30,231 bases of DNA from Micavibrio sp. UBA6929 (GTDB taxonomy: Bacteria > Pseudomonadota > Alphaproteobacteria > Micavibrionales > Micavibrionaceae): contig DKAJ01000001.1 in NCBI GenBank assembly GCA_002448815.1, positions 180,268 to 210,498 of the forward strand, read 5' to 3'. Shown piece by piece: positions 23,044 to 30,231 of this stretch. Within the stretch, counting starts at the first letter, position 1. The number at the start of each line of letters is the position of its first letter. The translations under genes were made by a program, and so were the position numbers. The notes beneath the pieces are model-generated. The model had not been told where the DNA came from and did not search any database. It was given only the letters and a program-made list of their open reading frames with translations.

Positions 23044-25815
23044 CTATAAAAACGTTTTGATGGTTTCGCAAGCCTGCGCAAGGCCGCATTTCAAGATTTG
23101 CGTATCAGGCGGAAAGGCATCGTGCAGGCGGCTGGGCAGGCCACTATCCAGCATCACAAAAACGCCCTTATCACTGGCGCGGCGGATTAACCGGCCAAAG
23201 GCTTGTTTCAGTTTAAGGCGCGTTAGCATCTCGTCATAGGCGCGGCCGCCAAAATGATCACGGCGTGCCTTGTGCAAGATGGTCGGACGCGGCCATGGAA
23301 CACGGTCGAACGCCAGCATTTTAAGGCTATCGCCCGGTATATCAACGCCGTCGCGCGTGGCATCCGTGCCCAACATGCATGAGCGCGGATCAAATTTAAA
23401 CATATCAATGAGCGTCCCTGTATCAATGTCATCGACATGCTGCGCGTGCAGGGGGAGACCATGATCTTCCATACTGGCGTGAATGCGTCCATGCACTGTA
23501 CGCAGGCGGTTGATCGAGGTAAATAGCCCAAGGCCGCCGCCGCCAGACGCCATAAACAGTGCTAGCATCGCCGCGGCCACTTGGCCAGCATCATTTTTAT
23601 TCACATCATTAATAATAATCACGCGGCTTTGCGCGGCGTAATCAAAGGGCGATGGCGCGGAAAAACACTGCGGATTGTCGCTGAGATACGGCGCGCCGCT
23701 TAGGCGCAGGGCATTATCCCAGTTGGCATTTTCATCATCGGTTTCTGTATCGCGCAACGTAGCCGAAGTCACCGCCATGCCGTGCAAATGCGGTTTGATT
23801 GTGCTGGCGAAGGCTTGCATGGGGTCGATCGCATGTGAAAACAGGCCAACATCAATGGCTTGGCCTTCGGCGCGGGTGATCTCCATCCATTCAACCTGCT
23901 GCGCGGCCAGCTTTGACGGATCCTCGAGCGCGGCTAGCATATTGATCCACCCTTGCAAAAGCATGCTACTGCGGTATTCCAGTGAATTGGCGGTGGCCTC
24001 AAATCGTTTGCGCGTATCGCTGTCCATCATGGGTTGCCCATCGTCGCCGATATCATTTTGCAAGGTTTCAATGAAATGCGCCGCCAGTTTCTTCATTGGC
24101 GTTTGTAACTGCTTGAGCGCCGCGCTTAACGCTTGTGCCTTGATCATCAGATCATCCTCAACGGGGTGCAGCGGCGTTTCCAGTGAATAGGGGCCATTCA
24201 CCCCATCTGCGCGCGCATAGACGGCCTTCATAACGGCGTAGAGGAATTCTTCACACGGGCCTTGTGGGGCTTCGTTCTTCATGCGCCGTGTCCAGCTTTC
24301 GGCGGTGATCTGCGTTGTCGCGGCAAGGATATCTTGCAGCAAATTATGCGCGGTTTCATTGCCTTCGCATAAATCTTCGATCCGGCGTTTCAGGCCGCGT
24401 GCGCGCCCGCCGCGCCGTCCACCTTCTGGCCCTAAAATCCAGCGGCGTAAATCCCGCGTTTCGCGCGCAGTTAGATGCAGGCAAAAGGCACTGTCGGCGG
24501 CGCTGAAGAGGTGGTGGCCTTCATCAAAGATATAGCGGTCGGGCAAGCGCTCCATCGTGCCAGCCATAGCAGACTGGATCATCACCAGCGCATGATTGGC
24601 GATGACGATGCGTGCATTTTTCGCCTTGCGCACGGAATGCTCGGAAAAGCAGCGCTTGTAATGATCACAGGCCGAATAAATGCACTCGCCGCGTCGATCG
24701 GCAAGGCCTGCTGTGCCCGCAAACCCAAGAAGCCCATTCAGCCATCCGGGAAAGGCACTGCCGCTTAGGTCGCCGTCGCCGCTTGCGACAACCCATCTGA
24801 CCATCAGACCTGTGGCAATCGCGCTTTGTGGATGGTAACTGGCGGCAAGGCCCGAGGCATTTTCATGCAAGTTGAGTAAGCATAAATAATTCTCGCGCCC
24901 TTTGCGAATGGCGACATGTTCATCCTTGTCGGCTTGGCGCGGATACAGGCGTGAAAGCTCGCCATAGATTTGCTGTTGCAGGTTTTTGGTGTAGGTCGAA
25001 ACCCAAACGGCGGCGTCATTTTTCTCGGCCCAGACGCTGGCGGGCGCAAGATAGCCGAGCGTCTTTCCCGTGCCTGTGCCAGCCTCAGCCAAAATGATGT
25101 GGGGCTGGCTTTCGTCGCTGGGCGTATCAAAACATTGGGCGATATGCTGCGTGAAGGATTTTTGCTGTGGGCGCATTTCAATGGTTGCGCTGCTGTTATG
25201 GAGGAGATCACTTAACCGTTGCTCGGCCTCCGTGCCAGTGACGCTATGATGGGCGTGAGGCGGTTTAGGCGGGCTATCTTCCCATTCTGGCAGAGCTTTA
25301 CACGCATCCAAAAGCGGCCTGACATCTACGGGCTCTTGCGGGTCATAGGCCTCGCCAAGTGCGTCGCATATATAAGGCGTCCATCCCCATCCCTTGCCCG
25401 ATAGTCCCATCGCACGCGCAATATCGGCGGCGGGGGCTTTGGCTTCCCACTGGTCGTGACGTAAATGCTCAAGCAATGTGCGCGTGATCTCTAGCAGGGA
25501 AAAGGCCGCATCTTCCAAAGATTGCGGGGCGGGTAAGCTGAGGATATTGCACAGCCCATGAATGGTCGGCACGCAAAAGGTCGCAGGATGGACAAAAGCA
25601 AACAGCTCCATCACATCCAGCGGGTAAAATTCATGCGTGCCAAGGCGCTGGCGGATATAGGGCGCATACGCACATAAAACAGGTTTCTTGTGGATCAGCA
25701 TTCCTGCGCGATCATGCGTGCATGTCTGGATTTCGCCCTCGTCACTGAGCAGCGCCGCATCACGCGCGCCGACGGCCAAACAATCAATCGCGGGAATCGG
25801 TACCGAGGAATTCAT
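23044..25815 (-). CDS. DinG/Rad3-type superfamily 2 DNA helicase with Fe-S cysteines
   Basis: A 923-aa ATP-dependent helicase of the XPD/DinG family, which unwinds DNA 5' to 3' and clears R-loops or damaged forks. Walker A AEAGTGTGKT (243-252) and DEGH (431-434) are intact, and the motif VI QAFGRLIRR lies near 870-880. Cys312, Cys378, Cys383 and Cys389 are spaced as in the 4Fe-4S insert. The first 200 residues match no exonuclease that I can recognise. They look like the N-terminal region common in alphaproteobacterial relatives. It begins the transcription unit, 9 nt before pabB. I do not see a clear promoter directly upstream. Confidence 0.9.
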   Translation of the reverse strand: MNSSVPIPAIDCLAVGARDAALLSDEGEIQTCTHDRAGMLIHKKPVLCAYAPYIRQRLGTHEFYPLDVMELFAFVHPATFCVPTIHGLCNILSLPAPQSLEDAAFSLLEITRTLLEHLRHDQWEAKAPAADIARAMGLSGKGWGWTPYICDALGEAYDPQEPVDVRPLLDACKALPEWEDSPPKPPHAHHSVTGTEAEQRLSDLLHNSSATIEMRPQQKSFTQHIAQCFDTPSDESQPHIILAEAGTGTGKTLGYLAPASVWAEKNDAAVWVSTYTKNLQQQIYGELSRLYPRQADKDEHVAIRKGRENYLCLLNLHENASGLAASYHPQSAIATGLMVRWVVASGDGDLSGSAFPGWLNGLLGFAGTAGLADRRGECIYSACDHYKRCFSEHSVRKAKNARIVIANHALVMIQSAMAGTMERLPDRYIFDEGHHLFSAADSAFCLHLTARETRDLRRWILGPEGGRRGGRARGLKRRIEDLCEGNETAHNLLQDILAATTQITAESWTRRMKNEAPQGPCEEFLYAVMKAVYARADGVNGPYSLETPLHPVEDDLMIKAQALSAALKQLQTPMKKLAAHFIETLQNDIGDDGQPMMDSDTRKRFEATANSLEYRSSMLLQGWINMLAALEDPSKLAAQQVEWMEITRAEGQAIDVGLFSHAIDPMQAFASTIKPHLHGMAVTSATLRDTETDDENANWDNALRLSGAPYLSDNPQCFSAPSPFDYAAQSRVIIINDVNKNDAGQVAAAMLALFMASGGGGLGLFTSINRLRTVHGRIHASMEDHGLPLHAQHVDDIDTGTLIDMFKFDPRSCMLGTDATRDGVDIPGDSLKMLAFDRVPWPRPTILHKARRDHFGGRAYDEMLTRLKLKQAFGRLIRRASDKGVFVMLDSGLPSRLHDAFPPDTQILKCGLAQACETIKTFL

Positions 25816-25968
25816 TGCGCATATTTAGCACTGTTTCACGCGCATGGGTAGAGAGTATAAGGCAAATCATTATGGCGTTTCTTGTATGTGATATCTTGTG
25901 AATGGGCTTAGTTTTTGCTGCTTATCTTGGCTTATTGTTTTGTTTTTAGTGATTTTTATGATTTTATC

Positions 25969-25997
25969 TTGCTGAGTTGCGATATTTTCGATAATAA
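25969..25997 (+). promoter_or_regulatory. Promoter of a leaderless gene
   Basis: TTGCTG (25969-25974) and TAATAA (25992-25997) are 17 bp apart. The ATG at 26004 lies 7 nt after the -10 box, exactly at the expected transcription start, and no ribosome site is present. Confidence 0.6.
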
Positions 25998-26003
25998 TTA
26001 TTT

Positions 26004-26750
26004 ATGCTCAAAGTTATTTCTAATAATGATAAATCCGCGTTAATAGAAAAGTTTTCTTGCGCGCAGGTCGCCTTGAATGCAGAAGAAACGCAGCGCTTGC
26101 TATTGGATACACCGAAAGAGCAATTTTTGATGTCGACTGCAGGGTATCAGATGTCACGCGAGCAAATGATTGACATTGATCCAGACGTGCTTCCTTCTTT
26201 GAAAAAATTTATGAAAGGCCCATTTTTGATGCAGGTCTCTAATCGCGGTTCGTCAACAGAGCGTTCTTTGTTGTGTTTTGATATCGCGCCGATAGAACGC
26301 CAAGAACGTTATGTAGATGGAAGCGATACAATTCTAAAAGATGGCGTTGATTTGGCGGTGCGATCGCTGGCTGCCTTGCCCTTTGTTGATGTGTTTCGTG
26401 AAAAAATTGAACAAGAAGCTCAGCAAGCCGAACGGTTGATTAGTAAATCTCAAAACAGATTTCGTCATGCAGCAGAGAAAAAAGACAGGCAAACGGTTTA
26501 TTTGCTGACGGAAGCCTTTTTAGCGCATGTCCGCGATCAGGATAAAGGGCCGCAACAAGGAAAAGAAAAACGTATCGGTCTTGAGGCGATCAGTGATTCT
26601 CTTGCTCCAAGTTTGAATGCAAGTTCTGATTTTTATAAACAGTTTTGGGATAGTGTCTATGCGGTTTATGCGCCTGTAATCAGACAGCTAGGCGAAGATT
26701 ATGCGCTGGGTAAGGTCAAATTAGATGCAAATGATTTGCGAATTACCTAA
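26004..26750 (+). CDS. Soluble protein of unknown function
   Basis: A 248-aa protein that I do not recognise. It lacks a signal peptide and membrane helices, and is mostly helical by composition. A long charged region (about 130-190, Glu/Gln/Lys-rich, EKIEQEAQQAERLISKSQ) suggests a coiled coil. No catalytic motif stands out. It begins with ATG 7 nt after a promoter -10 box, so the mRNA appears leaderless. The gene stands alone, divergent from the helicase block across 188 nt, and no terminator is obvious after it. A regulatory or structural role is open. Confidence 0.7.
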   Translation: MLKVISNNDKSALIEKFSCAQVALNAEETQRLLLDTPKEQFLMSTAGYQMSREQMIDIDPDVLPSLKKFMKGPFLMQVSNRGSSTERSLLCFDIAPIERQERYVDGSDTILKDGVDLAVRSLAALPFVDVFREKIEQEAQQAERLISKSQNRFRHAAEKKDRQTVYLLTEAFLAHVRDQDKGPQQGKEKRIGLEAISDSLAPSLNASSDFYKQFWDSVYAVYAPVIRQLGEDYALGKVKLDANDLRIT

Positions 26751-26788
26751 TATAAATTAGACCTATTGTACCGTTTTCGACAAAGCGA

Positions 26789-26899
26789 TTAGTAAACCGT
26801 AATGCGCAGGTCATTATGAAAGTCTTGCGCTTCGATAGATTTGCGCAATTTCTCGGCCAATGTTGATGAGCCAATATTATGTGTTTCAGGAAAGTGAAG
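26789..26899 (-). pseudogene. Open reading remnant directly after tRNA-Gly
   Basis: On the minus strand, directly after the tRNA CCA, a frame runs for about 36 codons to TAA at 26791-26789. It reads HFPETHNIGSSTLAEKLRK and then ends in EAQDFHNDLRITVY. The composition looks protein-like, with an amphipathic helix, but no start codon is present in it. It has the look of the 3' end of a gene whose front was removed. I do not know the parent protein. A chance frame cannot be excluded. Confidence 0.35.
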
Positions 26900-26973
26900 T
26901 GGAGCGGGTGATGGGAATCGAACCCACGTATGCAGCTTGGAAGGCTGCCGTTCTACCATTGAACTACACCCGC
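26900..26973 (-). tRNA. tRNA-Gly(UCC)
   Basis: A 74-nt cloverleaf including an encoded CCA. The acceptor GCGGGTG pairs with CACCCGC. The D-arm has TTCAATGGTAGAA, and the anticodon loop is CTTCCAA with anticodon TCC. The T-arm is GTGGGTTCGATTCCCAT. It reads GGA-type glycine codons, with wobble. Confidence 0.95.
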
Positions 26974-26985
26974 GAAGGTTCGTAC

Positions 26986-27014
26986 GTTATAGATAAATTA
27001 TTTTGACTGCGCAA
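26986..27014 (-). promoter_or_regulatory. tRNA-Gly promoter
   Basis: TTGCGC (27009-27014) and TATAAC (26986-26991) on the minus strand are exactly 17 bp apart, 13 bp upstream of the tRNA 5' end. Confidence 0.75.
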
Positions 27015-27121
27015 GGGGCTTTTGTGAACTAATGCTTTGCCTGTGTTTCTTTCATGTTTCTATCAGAAGTCATTTTAAAGGAAATCTATTCTAGGCCTAT
27101 TATTTTAAGGGTGTTTTCAGG

Positions 27122-27152
27122 TATAATAAAAAGTATATCCCTGTAATCCGAG
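27122..27152 (+). promoter_or_regulatory. Promoter -10 and ribosome site of the pilin pair
   Basis: A perfect TATAAT at 27122-27127, but the -35 region is unlike consensus, which hints at an activator. CGAGG at 27148-27152 lies about 14 nt before the ATG, farther than usual. Confidence 0.45.
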
Positions 27153-27166
27153 GAAAAATAACAGCT

Positions 27167-27925
27167 ATGCAAAACAATAAAACGCGCAATGTAAACGGTT
27201 TTACTTTGGTTGAACTTGCTGTGAGTTTATTGATTATTGGCTTGCTGACTGCCGGAGCGTTAAAGGGGCGCGCTTTGCTGGATAATGCGCGCGTAGCAAG
27301 TTTCATGTCTGAATTGGATGCGATTGAAATGGCGCATATTAATTTTGTGAATTTATATGGCGAATTGCCAGGCGATCTGCGCGCTTCGGGTGTTTTGCCT
27401 GGTTGTGGAGCAGATAATGCAAATTTTTGTGCGGGCGGTAATCAGGATGGCGCGATTGGGACAGTGCAGAGTGCTACGAACGTGGATACGTCCCTGAGTG
27501 TTGAGCATGCAATGTATTGGAAGCATCTAGTGTTAAGTAAATTCTACACTGGACTGGACCCCACAGTTGATATCAATGATGCCGATAACATGGAGCGCGG
27601 CGTGACGCACCCAATGATCTATCGTAATACGGTATTAGATATTATCCATTTAACGCGTTCAGGCTGCGCAGGGTTTGAGTGTAACGAAGGGCCAACCTAC
27701 CGTTTGCAGCCAGACTTTTTTCGTTATACTGGCGCTGTCGGTGAGGGCGCGATTAAGCCGTTATATGCAGAGAGAATTGATAGGAAATTAGACGATGGCT
27801 TGCCTGATACTGGCCGTGTTCAGGCTGAGGCATCTTCAAGTGAATGCGATACTGGCCGTGTTTATAATTCACAAAATGATTCCTACAATTGCGTTATGTT
27901 TTTTCAAATTGGCCATGGCTCGTAA
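27167..27925 (+). CDS. Type IV pilin-like (pseudopilin) protein, first of a tandem pair
   Basis: A 252-aa precursor with a class III signal. The short basic leader ends at Gly11, and the mature protein starts with Phe12 and carries Glu5 (FTLVELAVSLLIIGLL), so prepilin peptidase would cut after Gly11 and methylate Phe. The hydrophobic helix forms the pilus core. The head is large for a pseudopilin and contains six Cys (PGCGADNANFC, SGCAGFEC, SSEC, SYNC) that may make disulfides. Asp/Asn-rich loops could bind calcium. It is followed after 34 nt by a paralogue about three quarters identical. No other pilus-assembly gene lies in the window. Confidence 0.88.
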   Translation: MQNNKTRNVNGFTLVELAVSLLIIGLLTAGALKGRALLDNARVASFMSELDAIEMAHINFVNLYGELPGDLRASGVLPGCGADNANFCAGGNQDGAIGTVQSATNVDTSLSVEHAMYWKHLVLSKFYTGLDPTVDINDADNMERGVTHPMIYRNTVLDIIHLTRSGCAGFECNEGPTYRLQPDFFRYTGAVGEGAIKPLYAERIDRKLDDGLPDTGRVQAEASSSECDTGRVYNSQNDSYNCVMFFQIGHGS

Positions 27926-27959
27926 GTGTAGCTCAGCAATGCAAGGATAAGTATAAGAA

Positions 27960-28712
27960 ATGAAGATGTTAAAGTTTAGATCCGCGCAAGGTTTTACACT
28001 GGTTGAGATTGCAATCAGTTTGCTGATTATTGGTTTGTTGACGGCAGGCGTTGTAAAAGGGCGCGAAGTTGTTGAAATTGCACAAATGTCAGGCTTGCTC
28101 TCAGGCCTTGAGGCTACAACAAAGGCGCATGTCAGTTTTGTGAATGTCTATGGTGAACTGCCAGGCGATATTGATGCGCCCTATGTTGTGCCAGGGTGCG
28201 AGGCAGATAATACAAATTTCTGTTTTGGCGGTAACCAAGATGGCGCGATTGGCACCATTGCAACAACGTCTGCAATAAGTACATCCAGCAATGTTGAGCA
28301 TGCAATGTATTGGAAGCATCTGGTGTTAGGCGGTTTTTACACAGGGTTAGATCCCACAATTGATGTGCGTAATAACGTCAACATGGTGCGCGGTGAAACG
28401 CACCCGATGATTTACCGTAGAACAGTGCTTGATATCGTGCACATGACACGTTCAGGCTGTGCGGGGTTAGAATGTAACGAGGGGCCTACATATCGCTTGC
28501 AGCCCGACTTTTTTAACTATACGGGCGCCATTGGTGAAGGCGCGATGAAGCCGTTATATGCACAAAGAGTTGACCGTAAATTAGATGATGGTATGCCAGA
28601 CACGGGAATGGTTCAGGCCGAGGCCGTGTCCAGTGAATGTGATGCAGGTCGTATCTATAATATCGACAACGATTCCTATAACTGTGTCATGTTTTTCCAG
28701 ATTAGCCCTTAG
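27960..28712 (+). CDS. Type IV pilin-like (pseudopilin) protein, second of a tandem pair
   Basis: A 250-aa precursor and tandem paralogue of the gene before it. Leader cut again after Gly11, with FTLVEIAISLLIIGLL as the mature start and Glu at the methylation-associated position. All six cysteines of the first copy are kept (PGCEADNTNFC, SGCAGLEC, SSEC, SYNC). The two copies differ mainly between about residues 65-110 and at scattered surface positions, so they may be a major/minor pair or a variable set. The stop codon overlaps the stop of the convergent minus-strand gene by 4 nt. An AAG-rich but poor ribosome site precedes it, so coupling to the first copy is likely. Confidence 0.88.
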   Translation: MKMLKFRSAQGFTLVEIAISLLIIGLLTAGVVKGREVVEIAQMSGLLSGLEATTKAHVSFVNVYGELPGDIDAPYVVPGCEADNTNFCFGGNQDGAIGTIATTSAISTSSNVEHAMYWKHLVLGGFYTGLDPTIDVRNNVNMVRGETHPMIYRRTVLDIVHMTRSGCAGLECNEGPTYRLQPDFFNYTGAIGEGAMKPLYAQRVDRKLDDGMPDTGMVQAEAVSSECDAGRIYNIDNDSYNCVMFFQISP

Positions 28713-29971
28713 AGGTCTAGCCTGTTGTCCTGTTTAGGCGTTGGATGAGCCTCGTTTGTGTTCGCAGCTTCACTTTGCTGTTTGAAAATAAGTCCTTTGA
28801 CGCGGCTTGCAGCATTGCGCGCTTTTTGTTCACTCCATATCACGCGCGGGTCATTTGCAATCATTGTACCAAGTGATGATTTTGCAAAATCTTGCGCCGC
28901 GCTTTTAAGAATATAAGCTTCAACACTATCACTTAGCGCGGATTTTAGGTCATGTAACGGACGAGGCTGGTTGGCGAGGCTGTTAAAGTCACGGGAGACT
29001 TCTTCCCCTAAATGCAGCATGGGCGTGGCGGCCATTAAAAACGCTGTGGCGTTTAAGGCTGCTGCAATGTGATTGCCACTTTGCAGGTTATTCAAGCCTT
29101 CCATGAAGTGCGCACTTTCAAAGGCAACTTCTGCGCCGAAGGTCGTGAGGAGCATCCCGTAAAGCGCTGCGTTCTTCGCGTCGGTTTCTTTGATGATTTT
29201 CTTCGCATAGGCTAGTGACAGGGCCGTATCTTTTGCACCCAGCACAGTGCTTTTTGCGATGTCGATGCCTTTGAGCGGAGCTGAGAGTGTTTCTATTCCA
29301 AGTTCTTTAGCAAAGTGAACGCTATCGCGGGCAACGTTCTTGAATGCTTTTTTGGTAAAGCGTTTTTGGTTTTTAGGTTTGCTAGTGTCTTTCCCGTAGG
29401 CGCGCGCTTCTTCAAGAAACTGCTCCAGCACGGCAGGGTCAGTAATCTTGTGCTTGTCGTCAATTTTAATGTCATGCTTTTTCAGGAGTTTAATGATGCG
29501 CTTGTGGTGATTTGTACTGTCATCCAACTTGTGGGTATAGCTTTGCGCCACGCGCGATAAATCTTTTAAATTGCGGTGGTTTTGTACAAGGCGCGTAATG
29601 AAAACGGACGCAATGACGCTTGATGCGCCAAGGGCGACCAGAATACCAGAATAACCATGGTCGCTAGGCATGAAAAACGGCACTGCCGCCGTGGGCGCAA
29701 CCGAGGCAAGCTCCATCTTCATGCCTGAAAACAGGTTGGCGCGGCGTTGCTTGCAAAGGCGGTTATATGCGTTCGCCAGCGTATGCGATGCAGTATCTTG
29801 TGTGATGCAGTGCGATGTTTTATCTGTCGGCGTAACGCCAAAATAATCGACGCTATCATCTTCAAATGTCTCAGGAATCGGATGAATCTTAGCGATTTTA
29901 GTTTGTGGCGCTTGACGAAGTGGAGGGCGCGCAAATGTTGTGTTTTTCTTGTCGTCTTTGTTCGATGACAT
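28709..29971 (-). CDS. Large protein of unknown function, layout like the 402-aa protein at 15514
   Basis: A 420-aa protein that I do not recognise. The N-terminus (1-70) is basic and Pro/Gln-rich. Then come a hydrophobic hairpin (about 85-130, SVAPTAAVPFF and ILVALGASSVIA), a Lys/His-rich segment (150-210, KRIIKLLKKHDI and LEQFLEEARAYG), a second hydrophobic part (about 265-335, ALYGMLLTTFGAEVAFESAHFMEG) and a helical tail. No signal peptide. The order of blocks matches the protein at 15514-16722. AGGG lies 10 nt before the ATG. The stop overlaps the pilin stop. A membrane-inserted, perhaps host- or envelope-directed role is possible, but no motif fixes it. Confidence 0.7.
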   Translation of the reverse strand: MSSNKDDKKNTTFARPPLRQAPQTKIAKIHPIPETFEDDSVDYFGVTPTDKTSHCITQDTASHTLANAYNRLCKQRRANLFSGMKMELASVAPTAAVPFFMPSDHGYSGILVALGASSVIASVFITRLVQNHRNLKDLSRVAQSYTHKLDDSTNHHKRIIKLLKKHDIKIDDKHKITDPAVLEQFLEEARAYGKDTSKPKNQKRFTKKAFKNVARDSVHFAKELGIETLSAPLKGIDIAKSTVLGAKDTALSLAYAKKIIKETDAKNAALYGMLLTTFGAEVAFESAHFMEGLNNLQSGNHIAAALNATAFLMAATPMLHLGEEVSRDFNSLANQPRPLHDLKSALSDSVEAYILKSAAQDFAKSSLGTMIANDPRVIWSEQKARNAASRVKGLIFKQQSEAANTNEAHPTPKQDNRLDL

Positions 29972-30107
29972 CTATTTTAAACCCTAAATTTATTACCGTT
30001 ACGTGATTTTAATTGTTATTTTGTTATCACTTGCGGACTTTTTAGCAGTTTTTTTACGTAAGTGCAAATTTATTTGGTTTTTCCGCAGGTTCCTGCGCAG
30101 AAATCCA

Positions 30108-30136
30108 TTGACTCACGACTCCATGTTATCTAAACA
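30108..30136 (+). promoter_or_regulatory. Promoter upstream of the last gene
   Basis: TTGACT (30108-30113) and TAAACA (30131-30136) are exactly 17 bp apart. A start near 30143 gives a leader of about 70 nt before the ATG at 30213. CGCAGGTTCCTGCG (30084-30097) is a short dyad just upstream. Confidence 0.6.
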
Positions 30137-30212
30137 ATTTCGTAACCATCTGGTTGAAGGCTTTAAAACGAAGGGTGGCGAAACGTTTTATTGTTTAAAT
30201 TAGGAGAAAATA

Positions 30213-30231
30213 ATGTCTAAGGAAAAATTTG
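30213..30231 (+). CDS. Start of a gene cut by the window edge, probably elongation factor Tu
   Basis: Only six codons and one base are visible, reading MSKEKF. Many EF-Tu proteins begin MSKEKFERTKPH or MAKEKFERNKPH, and the strong AGGAG 7 nt before the ATG with a near-consensus promoter suits a highly expressed gene. Six residues are not proof. If it is tuf, it is away from the usual rpsL-rpsG-fusA context and might be a second copy. Confidence 0.45.

Noticed and set aside
26730..26800. Convergent frames both ending in NDLRIT.
   Set aside because: Only six residues agree and the surrounding sequence is unrelated, so it is probably chance.
30003..30203. 66-aa reading frame before the last gene.
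   Set aside because: It covers the promoter and leader of the next gene and has no ribosome site.
1..30231. CRISPR arrays, complete insertion sequences, rRNA genes.
   Set aside because: No regularly spaced repeats, transposase frames or rRNA sequence were seen.

Overview
The window reads as chromosome of a Gram-negative bacterium, most likely an alphaproteobacterium. The signs are a SAM-II class riboswitch in front of metA, a DUF2924/recombinase-type small ORF, a HipBA module of the common proteobacterial type, and two long membrane-associated proteins that I cannot place. Pseudopilin duplicates and lineage-specific membrane proteins of this kind would fit a Micavibrio-like lineage, but that is a guess. 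Base composition is moderate. The stretch from about 4.8 to 12.6 kb looks more AT-rich than the stretch from about 17 to 26 kb.

Left edge (1-1.7 kb): a soluble chemoreceptor with two near-identical PAS domains, ending in a terminator. From 1.7 to 12.8 kb lies what looks like an accessory region. It holds a small recombinase-associated ORF, a TRASH/YHS-like metal-binding protein, a convergent hipBA toxin-antitoxin pair with its own promoter and operator, a truncated cytosine methyltransferase joined to a truncated TpsB (ShlB/FhaC) barrel, and a metal-efflux operon: a secreted Cys/His-rich protein, CzcC, CzcB, CzcA and a CDF exporter. The efflux genes form one logical unit. The RND pump CzcCBA exports divalent cations across the envelope, the CDF protein moves them from cytosol to periplasm, and three of the five proteins carry His- or Cys-rich metal-binding segments. 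Two copies of a 47-bp imperfect repeat, each followed by an intrinsic terminator, flank this region at 1656 and 12746. They are either insertion borders or two members of a small RNA/terminator family.

Middle (12.9-17.8 kb): a small membrane protein with a long, strongly structured leader that can sequester its Shine-Dalgarno, a DctA-type symporter, a PhnA-type zinc-ribbon protein, a 402-aa unknown protein and a FieF-type cation exporter.

Right (17.8-26 kb): a long minus-strand block of housekeeping metabolism. DinG-like helicase, pabB, pabA and pabC are packed with overlaps or gaps of at most 9 nt and supply p-aminobenzoate for folate. metA follows under its own promoter and SAM-II riboswitch, so methionine synthesis is shut off by S-adenosylmethionine. 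A LOG-family phosphoribohydrolase with a duplicated tail comes next.

Far right (26-30.2 kb): an unknown, probably leaderless gene, tRNA-Gly(UCC) with a broken reading frame directly after its CCA, two tandem type IV pilin-like genes, a second large unknown protein that resembles the 402-aa one in layout, and the first six codons of what is probably tuf (EF-Tu).
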